From positions 228,321-292,320 of the forward strand of contig NZ_BPTV01000002.1 of the NCBI RefSeq assembly GCF_019973375.1: a DNA stretch of 64,000 nucleotides, written 5' to 3'. Made by a program: the position numbers and the translations under genes. Origin of the DNA: Prevotella lacticifex (GTDB taxonomy: Bacteria; Bacteroidota; Bacteroidia; Bacteroidales; Bacteroidaceae). The notes beneath the pieces are model-generated. The model did not search any database. It had not been told where the DNA came from and saw only the letters and a list, made by a program, of their open reading frames with translations. Of the stretch, positions 16,788-27,327 are shown in pieces; within the stretch, counting starts at the first letter, position 1, and each line of letters opens with the position of its first letter.

Positions 16788-19700
16788 ATGAAAACAAAAC
16801 ATTTCATTCAGCAGATGGCCGTGACACTCATGATGCTTATGGCCGGTACCTCGCCCACATGGGCGTGGTGGAGCTATGACGAAACCCATGATGACCCAGG
16901 AGGCGGCACCTACACCTTCCGTTCCCAGCTATGGGGCTCCAAATTCGACTTCAACGCGGCAAGATATTTCGAGACGCACATGAGTTTCGACATGAATAGC
17001 CACTGTTATTATTGGATGTTCGAGTTTATGGCCGTACCTGGGACGAAGCACATTGGCTTTCCTGAGTATCATTACAATGTATCTCTGGTGACAAGCGACA
17101 ACGTGGTGCATAAGGTGGCCGAATGGAAAAAAGAGGACAACGGAACGAGTATCTCAGACTACAAGGCCACCGACACCACCTGGGGAACTGTCCAGATAGA
17201 GAGAATTTCCAAGCTTTCGTTCCCTAATGACGGAAAACTGGTGCTTCAGTTCTTCCCCACAGACCGTTGCTTCGCCGACGGTGTCAAGCGCATTAGGATA
17301 CAATACAGCTACGCGGCATACGACCCGGCCAACCACATGGACATCGATGAAGGTGACACCCAGTTTGAAAAAGATCTCAACACCCAGCTGGCTGACAACG
17401 AGCCGCTGCCCAAGCTGACGATAGACTGGGGCGACGACTACACGCTGACCTATCGGGCAAGCGGCGCCGTGAAATATATGTCTGTCCAACAGAAGTACCT
17501 GACAAACAGATATTTTGTTGGTGACCCGGAGAGCGATGCCAAACTTGCCAACGCCACCCTGAATCTCGATGATTTCACGGTTACAAGCAACCATGCCGGG
17601 GCGTCAGACATCCTGATTACCACTCCTGTCAGACTCTACGGTTATAATTGCGGTGCCTATTTCTATCCGGTAACGGTTAACTATACCCGAATGGCCGAGA
17701 TTGACCCTGACGGCAGCTCTAACTACAGCTTCAACCTCACACGACCTGAGGAAGAGGTCATCATCGATCCCTTCACACGTCCCCTCACCGTCAACGTTCA
17801 GTTCAACAAGTGGCAAAAGCAAAACAAAGTCACCTGGACACGCAACGAGCAGGCCCGAGGCACTACTCGCAACAGATGGATTTACCGCCCCTGCCGCACC
17901 GATGGCAAGTGGTATGTCATCCGCTACGAGGACGGACAGGAGGCCACCGAGTACACTGTTGTCGGCGAAATGAATGGTGATGCAACAGACCTGAAAGTAG
18001 TAGATACCAATATCGACTACGACAAACTGTACAATTACCGCGTCATCTTCCTGCCCGACATATTGTCAGCCAAATACAAAGACCAACTGGCCAGCGGCAT
18101 GCTGGCGGCGCAGGGGCGGCTTATTGCCAACTTCTGGATAGAGCAACAGGTGAACACCAAGCTCGAAATGCCCATCACACTGGATCAAGACCGCAGCTAC
18201 GACGGAGCCGTGCGCCTCGTCTGGGAATACTGCATACAGCCAACGGGTCAGAACTGGACCATCGAGTATAGTCCTGCGGGCGCGAATGCCTGGCGCGTGC
18301 TGGACAACAGCATGATGGTCGACCCGGATAAATCTACGGCGAGCTTCGATGCCGAAGGCTCAGTGTGCGACATGATGGACTACCGCGTGAAGACCACCTA
18401 TATGGATCGCGACTTCTATAGTAACGTTAAATCCTGCAACCTGCCTGCAGGCAGCTACATCAGCGAGGTGAAGGCCTCGACGGGCACGGAGGAGAAGACC
18501 GTCATCGTGAAGTGGAAGGTGGCACGGGCCGACGTGACCAACGACATCTACTTCCGTGTGCTGCGCCGTGCCATCGGCACTGAGGAGTGGACCGTGCTGA
18601 CCGACGAGGTACACGGCACCGCCTCGGAGTACACCTACACCGACGACCGTCCGCTGGCCGGTTCCTACTATGAATACTCCGTGCAGGCCTACGGTGCGAA
18701 GTGCGACGAGCAGTTAGTGCAGACCGACGAGGTCATCACCCCCGGCTTCTCGCAGGCCCGCGGCACCATCACCGGCCACATCAGCTACGGCACGGGTACC
18801 GCCGTGGCCGGAGCACGGGTGAACCTCATCAAGTCTTCTGCCGACACCGATGCCGACCAGCCGCAGTACCTCTCGCGCTACATTCAGGGCGTGGGCAAGG
18901 GCCTGCAGTGGACGGCTGCCGACAAGGAGAAATACGCCAAGGTGCTCAACGGCGACGGTGCCTTCACCATCCAGTTCTGGGCACGGCCACTTGGCGTAAG
19001 CGCTGGCGGCACAGAAAAACAAACCATCCTGCGGCTGGGCAACAGATGGGAATTGGGCGTGAGGAGCGACGATGGCGAGAACTTCTACCTAAACCGTGTT
19101 GTTCAAAGCGGCACAACCAACTACTCACACCACTTCAACAAGAGGCTACCCTTCAGCAGCACCGACTTCACCCACGTCACCGCCGTCTATGACCACGGCA
19201 TGCTAACCTGCTATGTGGGCACCGACACGCTGCTGACCTATACGTTGGATGACACTGGGCGTAAGGACTGGGGCAACAACAACGGCCCCACGCTTGCTGT
19301 GGGCGGCATTTCAAGCCTGTATACAGACATGAACCTCCAGCCCTTCACCGGCTACATCGACGACATCCGCCTGTGGAACCGCGCCCTCAGCAAAGACGAG
19401 ATTGAGGCCAACTACACCCGCATCCTTGGCGGCACGGAGAACGGCCTGATACTCTACTGGCCGCTCGACGAGGGCATCAACGTGAAGAGCTACGCCTTCG
19501 ACATCAGCCGTCAGGACGGCATCTACCAGCTGAACCACCCCGAGGTGGGCGTCAATGCGCAGCCGTCGGCCAGTGTGCCGCAGCGGCTGGGTCTCTACGG
19601 CGTGACCGACAAGGAGGGCGATTATATTATAAAAGGTATACCCTTCCAGCAGGGCGGCACCAACTACAAGCTGGCCCCTGAGCTGGGCATCCATGAGTTC

Positions 19701-22700
19701 TCGCCCGCCGTGCGCTCCATGTTCGTCAGTCCGACGAGCCTCACGGCCAACAACATCGATTTCGAGGACGTGTCCAGCTTCCCCATGGAGGGCCACATCT
19801 ACTATGCAGGCACGAACATCCCCGCCGAGGGCATACAAATCTATGTAGACGGCGACTTGCAGTCGGAGGATGGTAAGATTGTGCAGACCGATGCCGACGG
19901 CCTTTACCGCGTGTCGGTGCCCATAGGCCAGCACTTCGTTGAAGCCAAGCTCGACGGCCACACGATGGTCAGCGGCGGACGCTTCCCTACTGAGGGCCGC
20001 TTCAACTTCGACCGTGCCATGACCTACGACTTTGCCGACTCTACGCTGGTCAACTTCGTGGGCCGTGTGGCTGGCGGCACACGGGCCGACACACTGGCCG
20101 TGGGCTTCGGAGCCACGAAGAACAACATCGGCCAGGCCAAGATTACGCTGAAGCTGAGCAACGAGTCGTTCTTGTTCAATACCGATGCCACGCAAAGCCG
20201 CACCTGGGCCAGCGACACCACGGCCATACAGAGCACGGCACAGACGGAAACAGGGGACGATGCGAAGTACATCGTCATCGAGACCGACCCGCAGACGGGT
20301 GAGTTCTCGGCCCTGCTGCCCCCACTGAAGTACATCGTGAAGAGCATTGAGATTCCCAAGAATGAGGATCTTGAGTTCACCTCCCTGCCGCAGATAGACC
20401 TGACCAACGTGCGCAAGGAGATGACCGACTCGCTGAAAGTGCTGACCGAACAGGGCGACAGCGTGTGGAACTACTATAAGTATAACACCAAGATGGTGCA
20501 GACCTACTTTGCCAAGCCTGAGGTGGCCCTGTGGCAAGTGAAGGGCGACGGAGCCTTCGGCGAACAGGAACTGAAGGACTATGCCGTGAGCACCACCGAG
20601 ACCATCGACATCACCGACATCTGGACCCGCGAGGCCGACGGCACGGTGAAGTACACCTACGACTTCCCCGTCTTTGCCCGCAAGAAGCAGTACACGTTCG
20701 GGCTCTTCGGCTATGAGGCCTATACCAACAAGGACAGCGGCACAGCCGTCACCGACACCATTCCGCTGAACGGACAGGTGCTGACCATCGCCAACGAGAT
20801 GAGCGACGAGCAGAGCGTGGTGGCTCGTGTGATAGACCCCACCATGACCGACCTGAAGGCTGGCGACATCTACCAGCTGAAGCGCAATCAGGTGCGCTTG
20901 GACAGTCTGGGCCGCAATGAAATCACCTTCACCACCGGCGCGCCCAACGTGACGGCACCCTACACTCGCCAGTTCAGCCTGTCGTTCGAGCGCAACAACC
21001 GCACCTACGTAGGCCCCTCGCTGAACGGCATTGTGCTGGGCGAGCTGACCAACGGCAACAACTTCGTGACCGACGGCCCCGAACAGGTGCAGATGGTGCT
21101 GCGCGACCCGCCAGGCTCAAAGAGTAAGGCCACCTGGAAGACAGGCACCGTTTATACAAAGACAGACAGTGAGACCAAAGGAGTATATGCCGATGAGACC
21201 TTGTCGTTCGACCTCATCTGGGGCGCTGACCTTGACGTTGCTGTCGGTTTGGGTGTTGCCATCATCTCAGGCAGCAAAGCAAAGACAACAGCCGTCGTAG
21301 GCGAAAAGGGTTCTGTGGCCTGGCAGTGGAAAGACGAAACGACATGGGCCTATACCACAGCTGAGAACATCGCCACGAGTACGGGTGACAAATATGTGGG
21401 GGCCGACGGCGACGTGTTCATCGGCACGTCACACAACTACATCATTGGCACCTGCCGCAAGTTGGGCTTCCACCGCGAGGCCGACGGCATCGTGCTGGGA
21501 CTGAAGGAGGCCGTGACCATCAATGACAGCATCAGAACCAATTTCGTATATTCTGCACTTGAGATTGAGGAGACCATGATACCCAAGATTCTGGACACCC
21601 GTAATGCCCTGCTGGAATACATGGACGAAACCGCTGCCAAAAGCTATGAGAACAAGTCCGACCAGGATGTCTATCTGACATGGCTCACGCCCGACGACCC
21701 GAACTATGGTGCGGAGGACACCTACGTCTGGAAATCGGGCATCAATGGCCGCTCACAGAACATGGTGCTGCACTACAACGAGTCGGTACGCCTCTGGCGG
21801 GAGCGGCTCGCCGAGAACGAGAAAGACAAAATCGAGGCGTTCAACGGTGGGGACTACTACAAGGAAAACCGCTCTTTTGACGGTGGCACAAGTTATTCCT
21901 TTAGTGAACGCCGCGACACGACACATGTTTCCACCACTGTCTTCAACGGCAAAGTAGGCATCATTGGCGAGGTGAAAACCATGTTCAGTATCAACTCTTC
22001 TGCAAGTTTCGGCACTAACATCAACTTCAAAACAGAGGTGGGCTACAACAACACCCAGATGTGGGCAGACTCACTCGACAACGTGAAGACCTACGCAGAG
22101 TTCGACTACGACCTGGTGGACGGCAACCCTGGCACCGACTTCACCGTCGACATCTACCGCTCACCGCGTGGCTGGGGCGACATCTTCCTGCTGCGCGGCG
22201 GACAGAGCTACAACCCCTACGAGGGGCTGGAGCACGCCAAGTACTATGAGCCGGAGAAACAGCACGTCATCTCCTACGGAACGGAGCAGATGGAACAGCC
22301 GGTCATACAGGTCAGCACCGACGGCAGCATATCGGCCAAGCAGGCCACGCTGACCGACATACCGGCTGGCGGCACGGGGCAGTTCACACTGCACCTCACC
22401 AACCAGACCACCACCAACCAGAGTTTCGACTTTGTGTATAAGCTCATGGTGCAGGAAAAGGCTAATCCCCACGGACTGGAGGTATTCATGGACGGTGTGG
22501 CTGCCGACGGTCGCAGCGTGTTTGTACCTGCCGGCGAGACGGTGAAGAAGACCATCACCGTGCGCCAGACCGACCAGAGCGTGCTCGACTATGAGGGCAT
22601 CGAGATATGGTTCCTCTCGCAGTACCAGCCCATCAAGATCAACGACAAGTGCGTGCTGAACGTGCACTTCAAGCCCTCGTCATCGGCTGTCGACCTGGCT

Positions 22701-25700
22701 ATCACCGAGCCGGTGCTCAACACCGACAATAAGACGGGCGAGCTACAACTGAAACTGACCAACTTCGACCGCCAGTTCAAGAACCTGAAGAACGTGGGCG
22801 TGCAGTATCGCTTCGCTGGTAACACGCAGTGGACCGACCTGCACACCTGGGTCACTGACAAGGCCGACTCGCTCAACACATCCTACGACATGCTGCCCGC
22901 CACGGGCGACCTGCGCCTGGCCGTCGACATGTCGAGCGACCTCTCCTACCCCGAGGGTAACTACGAGTTCCGCGGCTTTACTACTACGCCCTACGGCACC
23001 GACCTTGTCCATGTTTACAGCGATATCATCGCTGTCATCAAGGACATGACGAAGCCCCGCGCCCTCTTTACGCCCTCGCCGTCGAACGGCATCCTGGGCT
23101 TTGGCGACGAGCTGGCCGTGGAGTTCAATGAGGACATCGTGCCCGGCTACGTGGGCGACAAGGACATCATCGTCACGGCGAAGCTGAACCAGCAGCCCGT
23201 CAGCCATGAGGTGGCGGCCCACCTGAGCCGTCGTGGAGGGGGTGCACACACGGAGAACTCCATTTTCCTCAGTGGCGACTTCAGCACCGACTTTTGGCTC
23301 AATCGCGAAACGATGGGCACCGTCCTGCAGCTGGGCGTAGGCACCAACGTGTTCGCCTTGAGCTTCGACGACGAAGGCCATGCCCATGTGCATATTGCCG
23401 GTGCGGAACTGGTGAGCCATGCCACCGTGCCTACGGGCGTGTGGACCTACTGCGTACTGAGCTACAAGGCTTCCAACCATACGCTGAACATGCTCGCCCA
23501 ATGGGACACCAGCAGCGAGCGTCTCTTCGAGAATGAGCCTGTTTCGCAGACCAACACAGAGGCTATTCATTACAGCGACGACAACCGCCTCCACTTAGGT
23601 CCTATCACGGCAAAGATCCATGACCTGAGCCTCTTTAACATCTACCGCGACGTGGCCGAGGCAGCTGCCACGAAGTATCAGTCGAAAGACAACTATGTCT
23701 ATGGACTGGTGAACTACTGGCCCATGAACGAGGGACACGGCAACATCATCGCCGACCAACGCCATACGCATGACATCACACTGCAAGACACTTGGTCCAT
23801 TGAGAATACCAACTACATGCTCCACATCGAAGCCGACGAGACGGCCGAGGCCGACATCACGCGCATCAACACCAGTCGTGGCGACAGCTATGCCATCGAG
23901 CTGTGGGCGCAGATGAACACCCAACCAGAAAGGGAGGCCACAATCTTCGAGACAGGCAGTGTGCCGCAGAACCGCCTGCGCCTCTACTACGATGCCACCA
24001 ACAACCTGCATCTGGACTACGGTGAGAAGAGCACCACGGTGGCCAGCATCGAGGACTTCCCCAACTTGGAGCGCGCCAATCACTTGGCCCTGAATGTCGT
24101 TCGCGGTCAGGCTGCCTCGTTCTACATCAACGGTCAGCGCACTGCTGTCATTGCCGAGGCCGACATGCCCGCCATGGAGGGTGCCGTGATGCGACTGGGC
24201 GAAGGCTTCGACGGCTACATCGACGAGCTGCGCATCTGGAAGGCCACGCTCTCCGAGAGCCGCCTGCTCAGCAATATCTACAACACCCTCGACACGGCCG
24301 ATGTCTATAGCCGTGGTCTCTTGGCCTACTATCCCTTTGAGAAGACCGGCACCGTAAACGGTGTGACCACCAAAGTAGGAACCCTCGAAGACCAGACCCC
24401 CGGCAGTGTGCTCAGCGGTTTTGCCGCTGAGATAGCCACCGGCACAACCTCCTCCATCATAGGCTCCAACTTCCCCTTGAAGAACGCCCCTGACGAGACG
24501 CGCCTCATCGCCTCGCCCGTAGCCTCGGAGCGCAAGGTGGTCATCAACCTCACTGGCGCCGGCATCTCGCCCCGCGACATCGAGGGCACCACGCTCAACA
24601 TCACGCTGGCCGACATCCACGACCTGCACGGCAATACGTCGAACCCCATCAAGTGGACGGCCTACGTGCAGCAGAACACGCTGAAGTGGACCCGCGACTC
24701 GGTGAACGTCATCAAGAAGTATGGCGCAGACTATACCTTCGACATCGATATTGAGAACAAGGGCGGACAGACAGAATACTACACCTTATATAATATGCCA
24801 CAGTGGCTGACGCTGGTGGATAGCGAGCGCAGCGACGATGTGCAGGCATTGAAGACCAAGACGCTGCGCTTCCAAGTGAACCCATTGGTGGCTGTGGGCA
24901 ACTATGACGTGACCATCGGCCTGCAGGGTAACAACGAGATACTGGAGCCTCTGCGCATCGTGATGAAAGTGAGCGGCGAGAAGCCCCAATGGGCGGTCGA
25001 CCCGACGAAGTATGACCACCAAATGACCATCATTGGGCAGGTGTATATCGACGGCATCCTCATGGAGAACGAGGAGAGCATGGTGGCTGCCTTCATTGGC
25101 AACGAGTGCCGAGGCGTGGCAAACGCCGAGAAGGTGCGTGGTGCGGCATACGTGACACTGAACATCTACGGCAACGACACCAAGGCAAAGGACAAAGACA
25201 AAGCCGTAACCTTCCGCATCTGGGATGCCTCGAAGGGGGTAGCCTATACCGATGCCAACATCACGCTACCCGATGCAGCCACCGTTCCCGACGGTTCACC
25301 GTCGGGTACCACCATCACCTTCGCCCAAGACCGGCTAATCGGCAACTTCGACACCCCGGCCGTCTGGACGAAGAGCGACAACGTGGAGCAACTCATCCCC
25401 ATCCACCAGAACTGGAACTGGATAGCCTTCGGCGTGGATCCGCAGTCGCACTACCTCGACCACGTGTTTGCCGACTATGCCGAATGGATGATGATCATCA
25501 AGAGCCGCACGGCCTACAACGACTACAACGGTGCGCAGTGGTGGGACGGCACACTCACGGCAGCGAAGGCCAACGAGATGTACAAGCTGAAGATAGACCG
25601 CCTGCCCACCACGCAGCAGTCAGAGCCCAACAGTCTGCTCGCCGTATCGGGCCGACAGTTGAAGGATGACGCCGAGCGTGCCGTCACGCTGACGGAGGGC

Positions 25701-26441
25701 TGGAACTGGATAGCCTACACACCGCTCACGACGATGACCGTAGGCGAGGCGCTGGCCGCTGCCAACCCGCAGCAGGGCGACATCGTGAAGTCGCAGACCG
25801 CCGTGGCCATCTACGGCAGTTACGGCTGGGAAGGCAGTCTGAAAGCCCTGGAGGGCGGACGCGGCTATCTGTACTACAGCACTGACGGCCAGACGAAGTC
25901 GTTTGTCTATCCGATGGTATCAGCGGCATCAGCTAAGGCACGCATGGCAGCACCACGACGTGCTCCTGAAGGTCTGCGCATTTTCAAGCCTGTCGACTTA
26001 GGCCTCTATCCGAACAACATGACAATGGTCATCCAGTTGAAAGATGGCGATGCCGTCGTTGATACCTGTGAAGTGGCCGCATTCATCGGCGACGAGTGCC
26101 GCGGTGCCACCCGTGCCAGCGAGAACGGTTTGTACTATCTCGTCATCAGTGGCGAGGGAGCCGGTCAGCCCATAACGCTGCGCACCTGCCTGAACGGTGC
26201 CATCATCGACATCGACAACACGCAGCTGTTTGTCAGCGATGACAACATCGGCACGTCGTGGAATCCCTACGTCATCGACCTGCAGAACCTGTCGAACGGA
26301 ATCACAGTGGTCGATGGTTCTGCCATCGACTCCAACACCGACTGGTGGACGCTTCAAGGCTTCAAGATAGGTCGCAAACCTACGCAGCCCGGTGTGTATA
26401 TACATAAAGGTGAAAAGGTTACGATTAAGCGAGCGAAGTAA
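16788..26441 (+). CDS. Giant secreted LamG-domain surface protein (3217 residues)
   Basis: Signal peptide of about 26 residues (ending in PTWA). The N-terminal third holds fibronectin-III-like modules (about 330-680). LamG/jellyroll domains lie at about 690-885, 2150-2300 and 2340-2520, each ending in YIDD(I/E)LRLWN-like sequence. A carboxypeptidase-regulatory-like beta module sits at about 997-1070 and an Ig-like domain at about 2565-2630. Residues 2860-3050 contain repeated WNWIA modules. The C-terminus (GFKIGRKPTQPGVYIHKG, then EKVTIKRAK) resembles the type IX secretion sorting domain in its Prevotella form. It is probably a cell-surface adhesin or glycan-binding protein. The single uninterrupted frame of 9.6 kb is itself evidence of selection. 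Confidence 0.9.
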   Translation: MKTKHFIQQMAVTLMMLMAGTSPTWAWWSYDETHDDPGGGTYTFRSQLWGSKFDFNAARYFETHMSFDMNSHCYYWMFEFMAVPGTKHIGFPEYHYNVSLVTSDNVVHKVAEWKKEDNGTSISDYKATDTTWGTVQIERISKLSFPNDGKLVLQFFPTDRCFADGVKRIRIQYSYAAYDPANHMDIDEGDTQFEKDLNTQLADNEPLPKLTIDWGDDYTLTYRASGAVKYMSVQQKYLTNRYFVGDPESDAKLANATLNLDDFTVTSNHAGASDILITTPVRLYGYNCGAYFYPVTVNYTRMAEIDPDGSSNYSFNLTRPEEEVIIDPFTRPLTVNVQFNKWQKQNKVTWTRNEQARGTTRNRWIYRPCRTDGKWYVIRYEDGQEATEYTVVGEMNGDATDLKVVDTNIDYDKLYNYRVIFLPDILSAKYKDQLASGMLAAQGRLIANFWIEQQVNTKLEMPITLDQDRSYDGAVRLVWEYCIQPTGQNWTIEYSPAGANAWRVLDNSMMVDPDKSTASFDAEGSVCDMMDYRVKTTYMDRDFYSNVKSCNLPAGSYISEVKASTGTEEKTVIVKWKVARADVTNDIYFRVLRRAIGTEEWTVLTDEVHGTASEYTYTDDRPLAGSYYEYSVQAYGAKCDEQLVQTDEVITPGFSQARGTITGHISYGTGTAVAGARVNLIKSSADTDADQPQYLSRYIQGVGKGLQWTAADKEKYAKVLNGDGAFTIQFWARPLGVSAGGTEKQTILRLGNRWELGVRSDDGENFYLNRVVQSGTTNYSHHFNKRLPFSSTDFTHVTAVYDHGMLTCYVGTDTLLTYTLDDTGRKDWGNNNGPTLAVGGISSLYTDMNLQPFTGYIDDIRLWNRALSKDEIEANYTRILGGTENGLILYWPLDEGINVKSYAFDISRQDGIYQLNHPEVGVNAQPSASVPQRLGLYGVTDKEGDYIIKGIPFQQGGTNYKLAPELGIHEFSPAVRSMFVSPTSLTANNIDFEDVSSFPMEGHIYYAGTNIPAEGIQIYVDGDLQSEDGKIVQTDADGLYRVSVPIGQHFVEAKLDGHTMVSGGRFPTEGRFNFDRAMTYDFADSTLVNFVGRVAGGTRADTLAVGFGATKNNIGQAKITLKLSNESFLFNTDATQSRTWASDTTAIQSTAQTETGDDAKYIVIETDPQTGEFSALLPPLKYIVKSIEIPKNEDLEFTSLPQIDLTNVRKEMTDSLKVLTEQGDSVWNYYKYNTKMVQTYFAKPEVALWQVKGDGAFGEQELKDYAVSTTETIDITDIWTREADGTVKYTYDFPVFARKKQYTFGLFGYEAYTNKDSGTAVTDTIPLNGQVLTIANEMSDEQSVVARVIDPTMTDLKAGDIYQLKRNQVRLDSLGRNEITFTTGAPNVTAPYTRQFSLSFERNNRTYVGPSLNGIVLGELTNGNNFVTDGPEQVQMVLRDPPGSKSKATWKTGTVYTKTDSETKGVYADETLSFDLIWGADLDVAVGLGVAIISGSKAKTTAVVGEKGSVAWQWKDETTWAYTTAENIATSTGDKYVGADGDVFIGTSHNYIIGTCRKLGFHREADGIVLGLKEAVTINDSIRTNFVYSALEIEETMIPKILDTRNALLEYMDETAAKSYENKSDQDVYLTWLTPDDPNYGAEDTYVWKSGINGRSQNMVLHYNESVRLWRERLAENEKDKIEAFNGGDYYKENRSFDGGTSYSFSERRDTTHVSTTVFNGKVGIIGEVKTMFSINSSASFGTNINFKTEVGYNNTQMWADSLDNVKTYAEFDYDLVDGNPGTDFTVDIYRSPRGWGDIFLLRGGQSYNPYEGLEHAKYYEPEKQHVISYGTEQMEQPVIQVSTDGSISAKQATLTDIPAGGTGQFTLHLTNQTTTNQSFDFVYKLMVQEKANPHGLEVFMDGVAADGRSVFVPAGETVKKTITVRQTDQSVLDYEGIEIWFLSQYQPIKINDKCVLNVHFKPSSSAVDLAITEPVLNTDNKTGELQLKLTNFDRQFKNLKNVGVQYRFAGNTQWTDLHTWVTDKADSLNTSYDMLPATGDLRLAVDMSSDLSYPEGNYEFRGFTTTPYGTDLVHVYSDIIAVIKDMTKPRALFTPSPSNGILGFGDELAVEFNEDIVPGYVGDKDIIVTAKLNQQPVSHEVAAHLSRRGGGAHTENSIFLSGDFSTDFWLNRETMGTVLQLGVGTNVFALSFDDEGHAHVHIAGAELVSHATVPTGVWTYCVLSYKASNHTLNMLAQWDTSSERLFENEPVSQTNTEAIHYSDDNRLHLGPITAKIHDLSLFNIYRDVAEAAATKYQSKDNYVYGLVNYWPMNEGHGNIIADQRHTHDITLQDTWSIENTNYMLHIEADETAEADITRINTSRGDSYAIELWAQMNTQPEREATIFETGSVPQNRLRLYYDATNNLHLDYGEKSTTVASIEDFPNLERANHLALNVVRGQAASFYINGQRTAVIAEADMPAMEGAVMRLGEGFDGYIDELRIWKATLSESRLLSNIYNTLDTADVYSRGLLAYYPFEKTGTVNGVTTKVGTLEDQTPGSVLSGFAAEIATGTTSSIIGSNFPLKNAPDETRLIASPVASERKVVINLTGAGISPRDIEGTTLNITLADIHDLHGNTSNPIKWTAYVQQNTLKWTRDSVNVIKKYGADYTFDIDIENKGGQTEYYTLYNMPQWLTLVDSERSDDVQALKTKTLRFQVNPLVAVGNYDVTIGLQGNNEILEPLRIVMKVSGEKPQWAVDPTKYDHQMTIIGQVYIDGILMENEESMVAAFIGNECRGVANAEKVRGAAYVTLNIYGNDTKAKDKDKAVTFRIWDASKGVAYTDANITLPDAATVPDGSPSGTTITFAQDRLIGNFDTPAVWTKSDNVEQLIPIHQNWNWIAFGVDPQSHYLDHVFADYAEWMMIIKSRTAYNDYNGAQWWDGTLTAAKANEMYKLKIDRLPTTQQSEPNSLLAVSGRQLKDDAERAVTLTEGWNWIAYTPLTTMTVGEALAAANPQQGDIVKSQTAVAIYGSYGWEGSLKALEGGRGYLYYSTDGQTKSFVYPMVSAASAKARMAAPRRAPEGLRIFKPVDLGLYPNNMTMVIQLKDGDAVVDTCEVAAFIGDECRGATRASENGLYYLVISGEGAGQPITLRTCLNGAIIDIDNTQLFVSDDNIGTSWNPYVIDLQNLSNGITVVDGSAIDSNTDWWTLQGFKIGRKPTQPGVYIHKGEKVTIKRAK

Positions 26442-26455
26442 ACAACAATCATGCT

Positions 26456-26483
26456 GAGGGAGCGGACACTGGTCCGTTTCCTC
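26456..26483 (+). terminator. Hairpin between the giant gene and the VanX-like gene
   Basis: GAGGGAGCGGAC (26456-26467) pairs with GTCCGTTTCCTC (26472-26483) over 12 positions including two G-U pairs, with a 4-nt loop and a short following T run. It could terminate or attenuate transcription between the surface-protein operon and the next gene, whose ATG is 16 bp further on. Confidence 0.45.
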
Positions 26484-26498
26484 TTTAAAGAAGTGACA

Positions 26499-27326
26499 AT
26501 GAAAAAGAAACTATGGATGCTCGCCGCCATCCTTGTAATCATTTGCGGCGTATGCGTTTCTTCTTGCTTCCGTAAAAGCGAGACAAAAACTGTTGTCAAC
26601 CCGACCGAAAGGCTACGGGTAGGCGACGGAACGTCGGGAATCGACAGCAGCCAGTTCGTAACCATCACCGACGTGGTGCCCGATGTCATCTTGGAGATTC
26701 GCTACTTCGGCACGTACAACTTTGTGGGCCAGCGCATCGACGGCTACGAGGAGCCGACGGCATTGCTGACCAAGCAAGCCGCCGACAGTCTGAAGAAGGT
26801 GAGCGACGACGTAATGGCTCAGGGCTACCGCCTGAAGATCTACGATGCCTACCGTCCGCAGAAGGGCGTTGACCACTTCGTGCGCTGGGCGCAGGACTTG
26901 GAGGACACCCGGATGAAGCCCTACTTCTATCCCGACCTCGACAAGAGTGTGCTCTTCCCCCAGGAATATATCTGCCTGAAGAGCGGTCATACGCGCGGCT
27001 CCACCCTCGACCTGACACTGTTCGACATGGCGACAGAGAAGGAACTCGACATGGGCGGCACCTTCGACTGGTTCGGTCCTGAGAGTCACCCCGACTTCTG
27101 CGGCAATCCAGAGACGGGCGAATACACGGGCGACAATAGCAAAAGCCCTGCCGAGCCGAAGCGCAGCATCACCGCCGAGCAGTTCGCCCACCGCATGATT
27201 CTGCGCCGCGCCATGCTCGCCCACGGCTTCAAGCCCTTCGACACCGAGTGGTGGCACTTCACCCTGAAGGACGAACCGTTCCCCGATACCTACTTCACTT
27301 TCCCCGTCAAGCAATTGAGCAAGTAA
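26499..27326 (+). CDS. VanX-like D-Ala-D-Ala dipeptidase lipoprotein, copy 1
   Basis: Zinc peptidase of family M15D that hydrolyses D-alanyl-D-alanine. The ATG at 26499 starts the shared LWMLAAIL-type signal peptide with lipobox Cys (VCVSSC). Active-site motifs are intact: SGHTRGSTLDLTLFD (zinc His and Asp, residues about 165-180) and EWWHFTL (catalytic Glu and zinc His, about 250). IYDAYRPQKGVDHFVRWAQD is the usual substrate-pocket region. As a lipoprotein it should act in the periplasm on cell-wall peptides, unlike cytoplasmic VanX of resistance operons; there are no vanHA genes nearby. The next gene starts after only one base. A second copy is at 37601. Confidence 0.88.
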   Translation: MKKKLWMLAAILVIICGVCVSSCFRKSETKTVVNPTERLRVGDGTSGIDSSQFVTITDVVPDVILEIRYFGTYNFVGQRIDGYEEPTALLTKQAADSLKKVSDDVMAQGYRLKIYDAYRPQKGVDHFVRWAQDLEDTRMKPYFYPDLDKSVLFPQEYICLKSGHTRGSTLDLTLFDMATEKELDMGGTFDWFGPESHPDFCGNPETGEYTGDNSKSPAEPKRSITAEQFAHRMILRRAMLAHGFKPFDTEWWHFTLKDEPFPDTYFTFPVKQLSK

Positions 27327-27327
27327 T

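Noticed and set aside
19311..20537. 408-codon minus-strand frame inside the giant gene
   Set aside because: Antisense shadow of the LamG protein gene; low-complexity translation without start context or motif.
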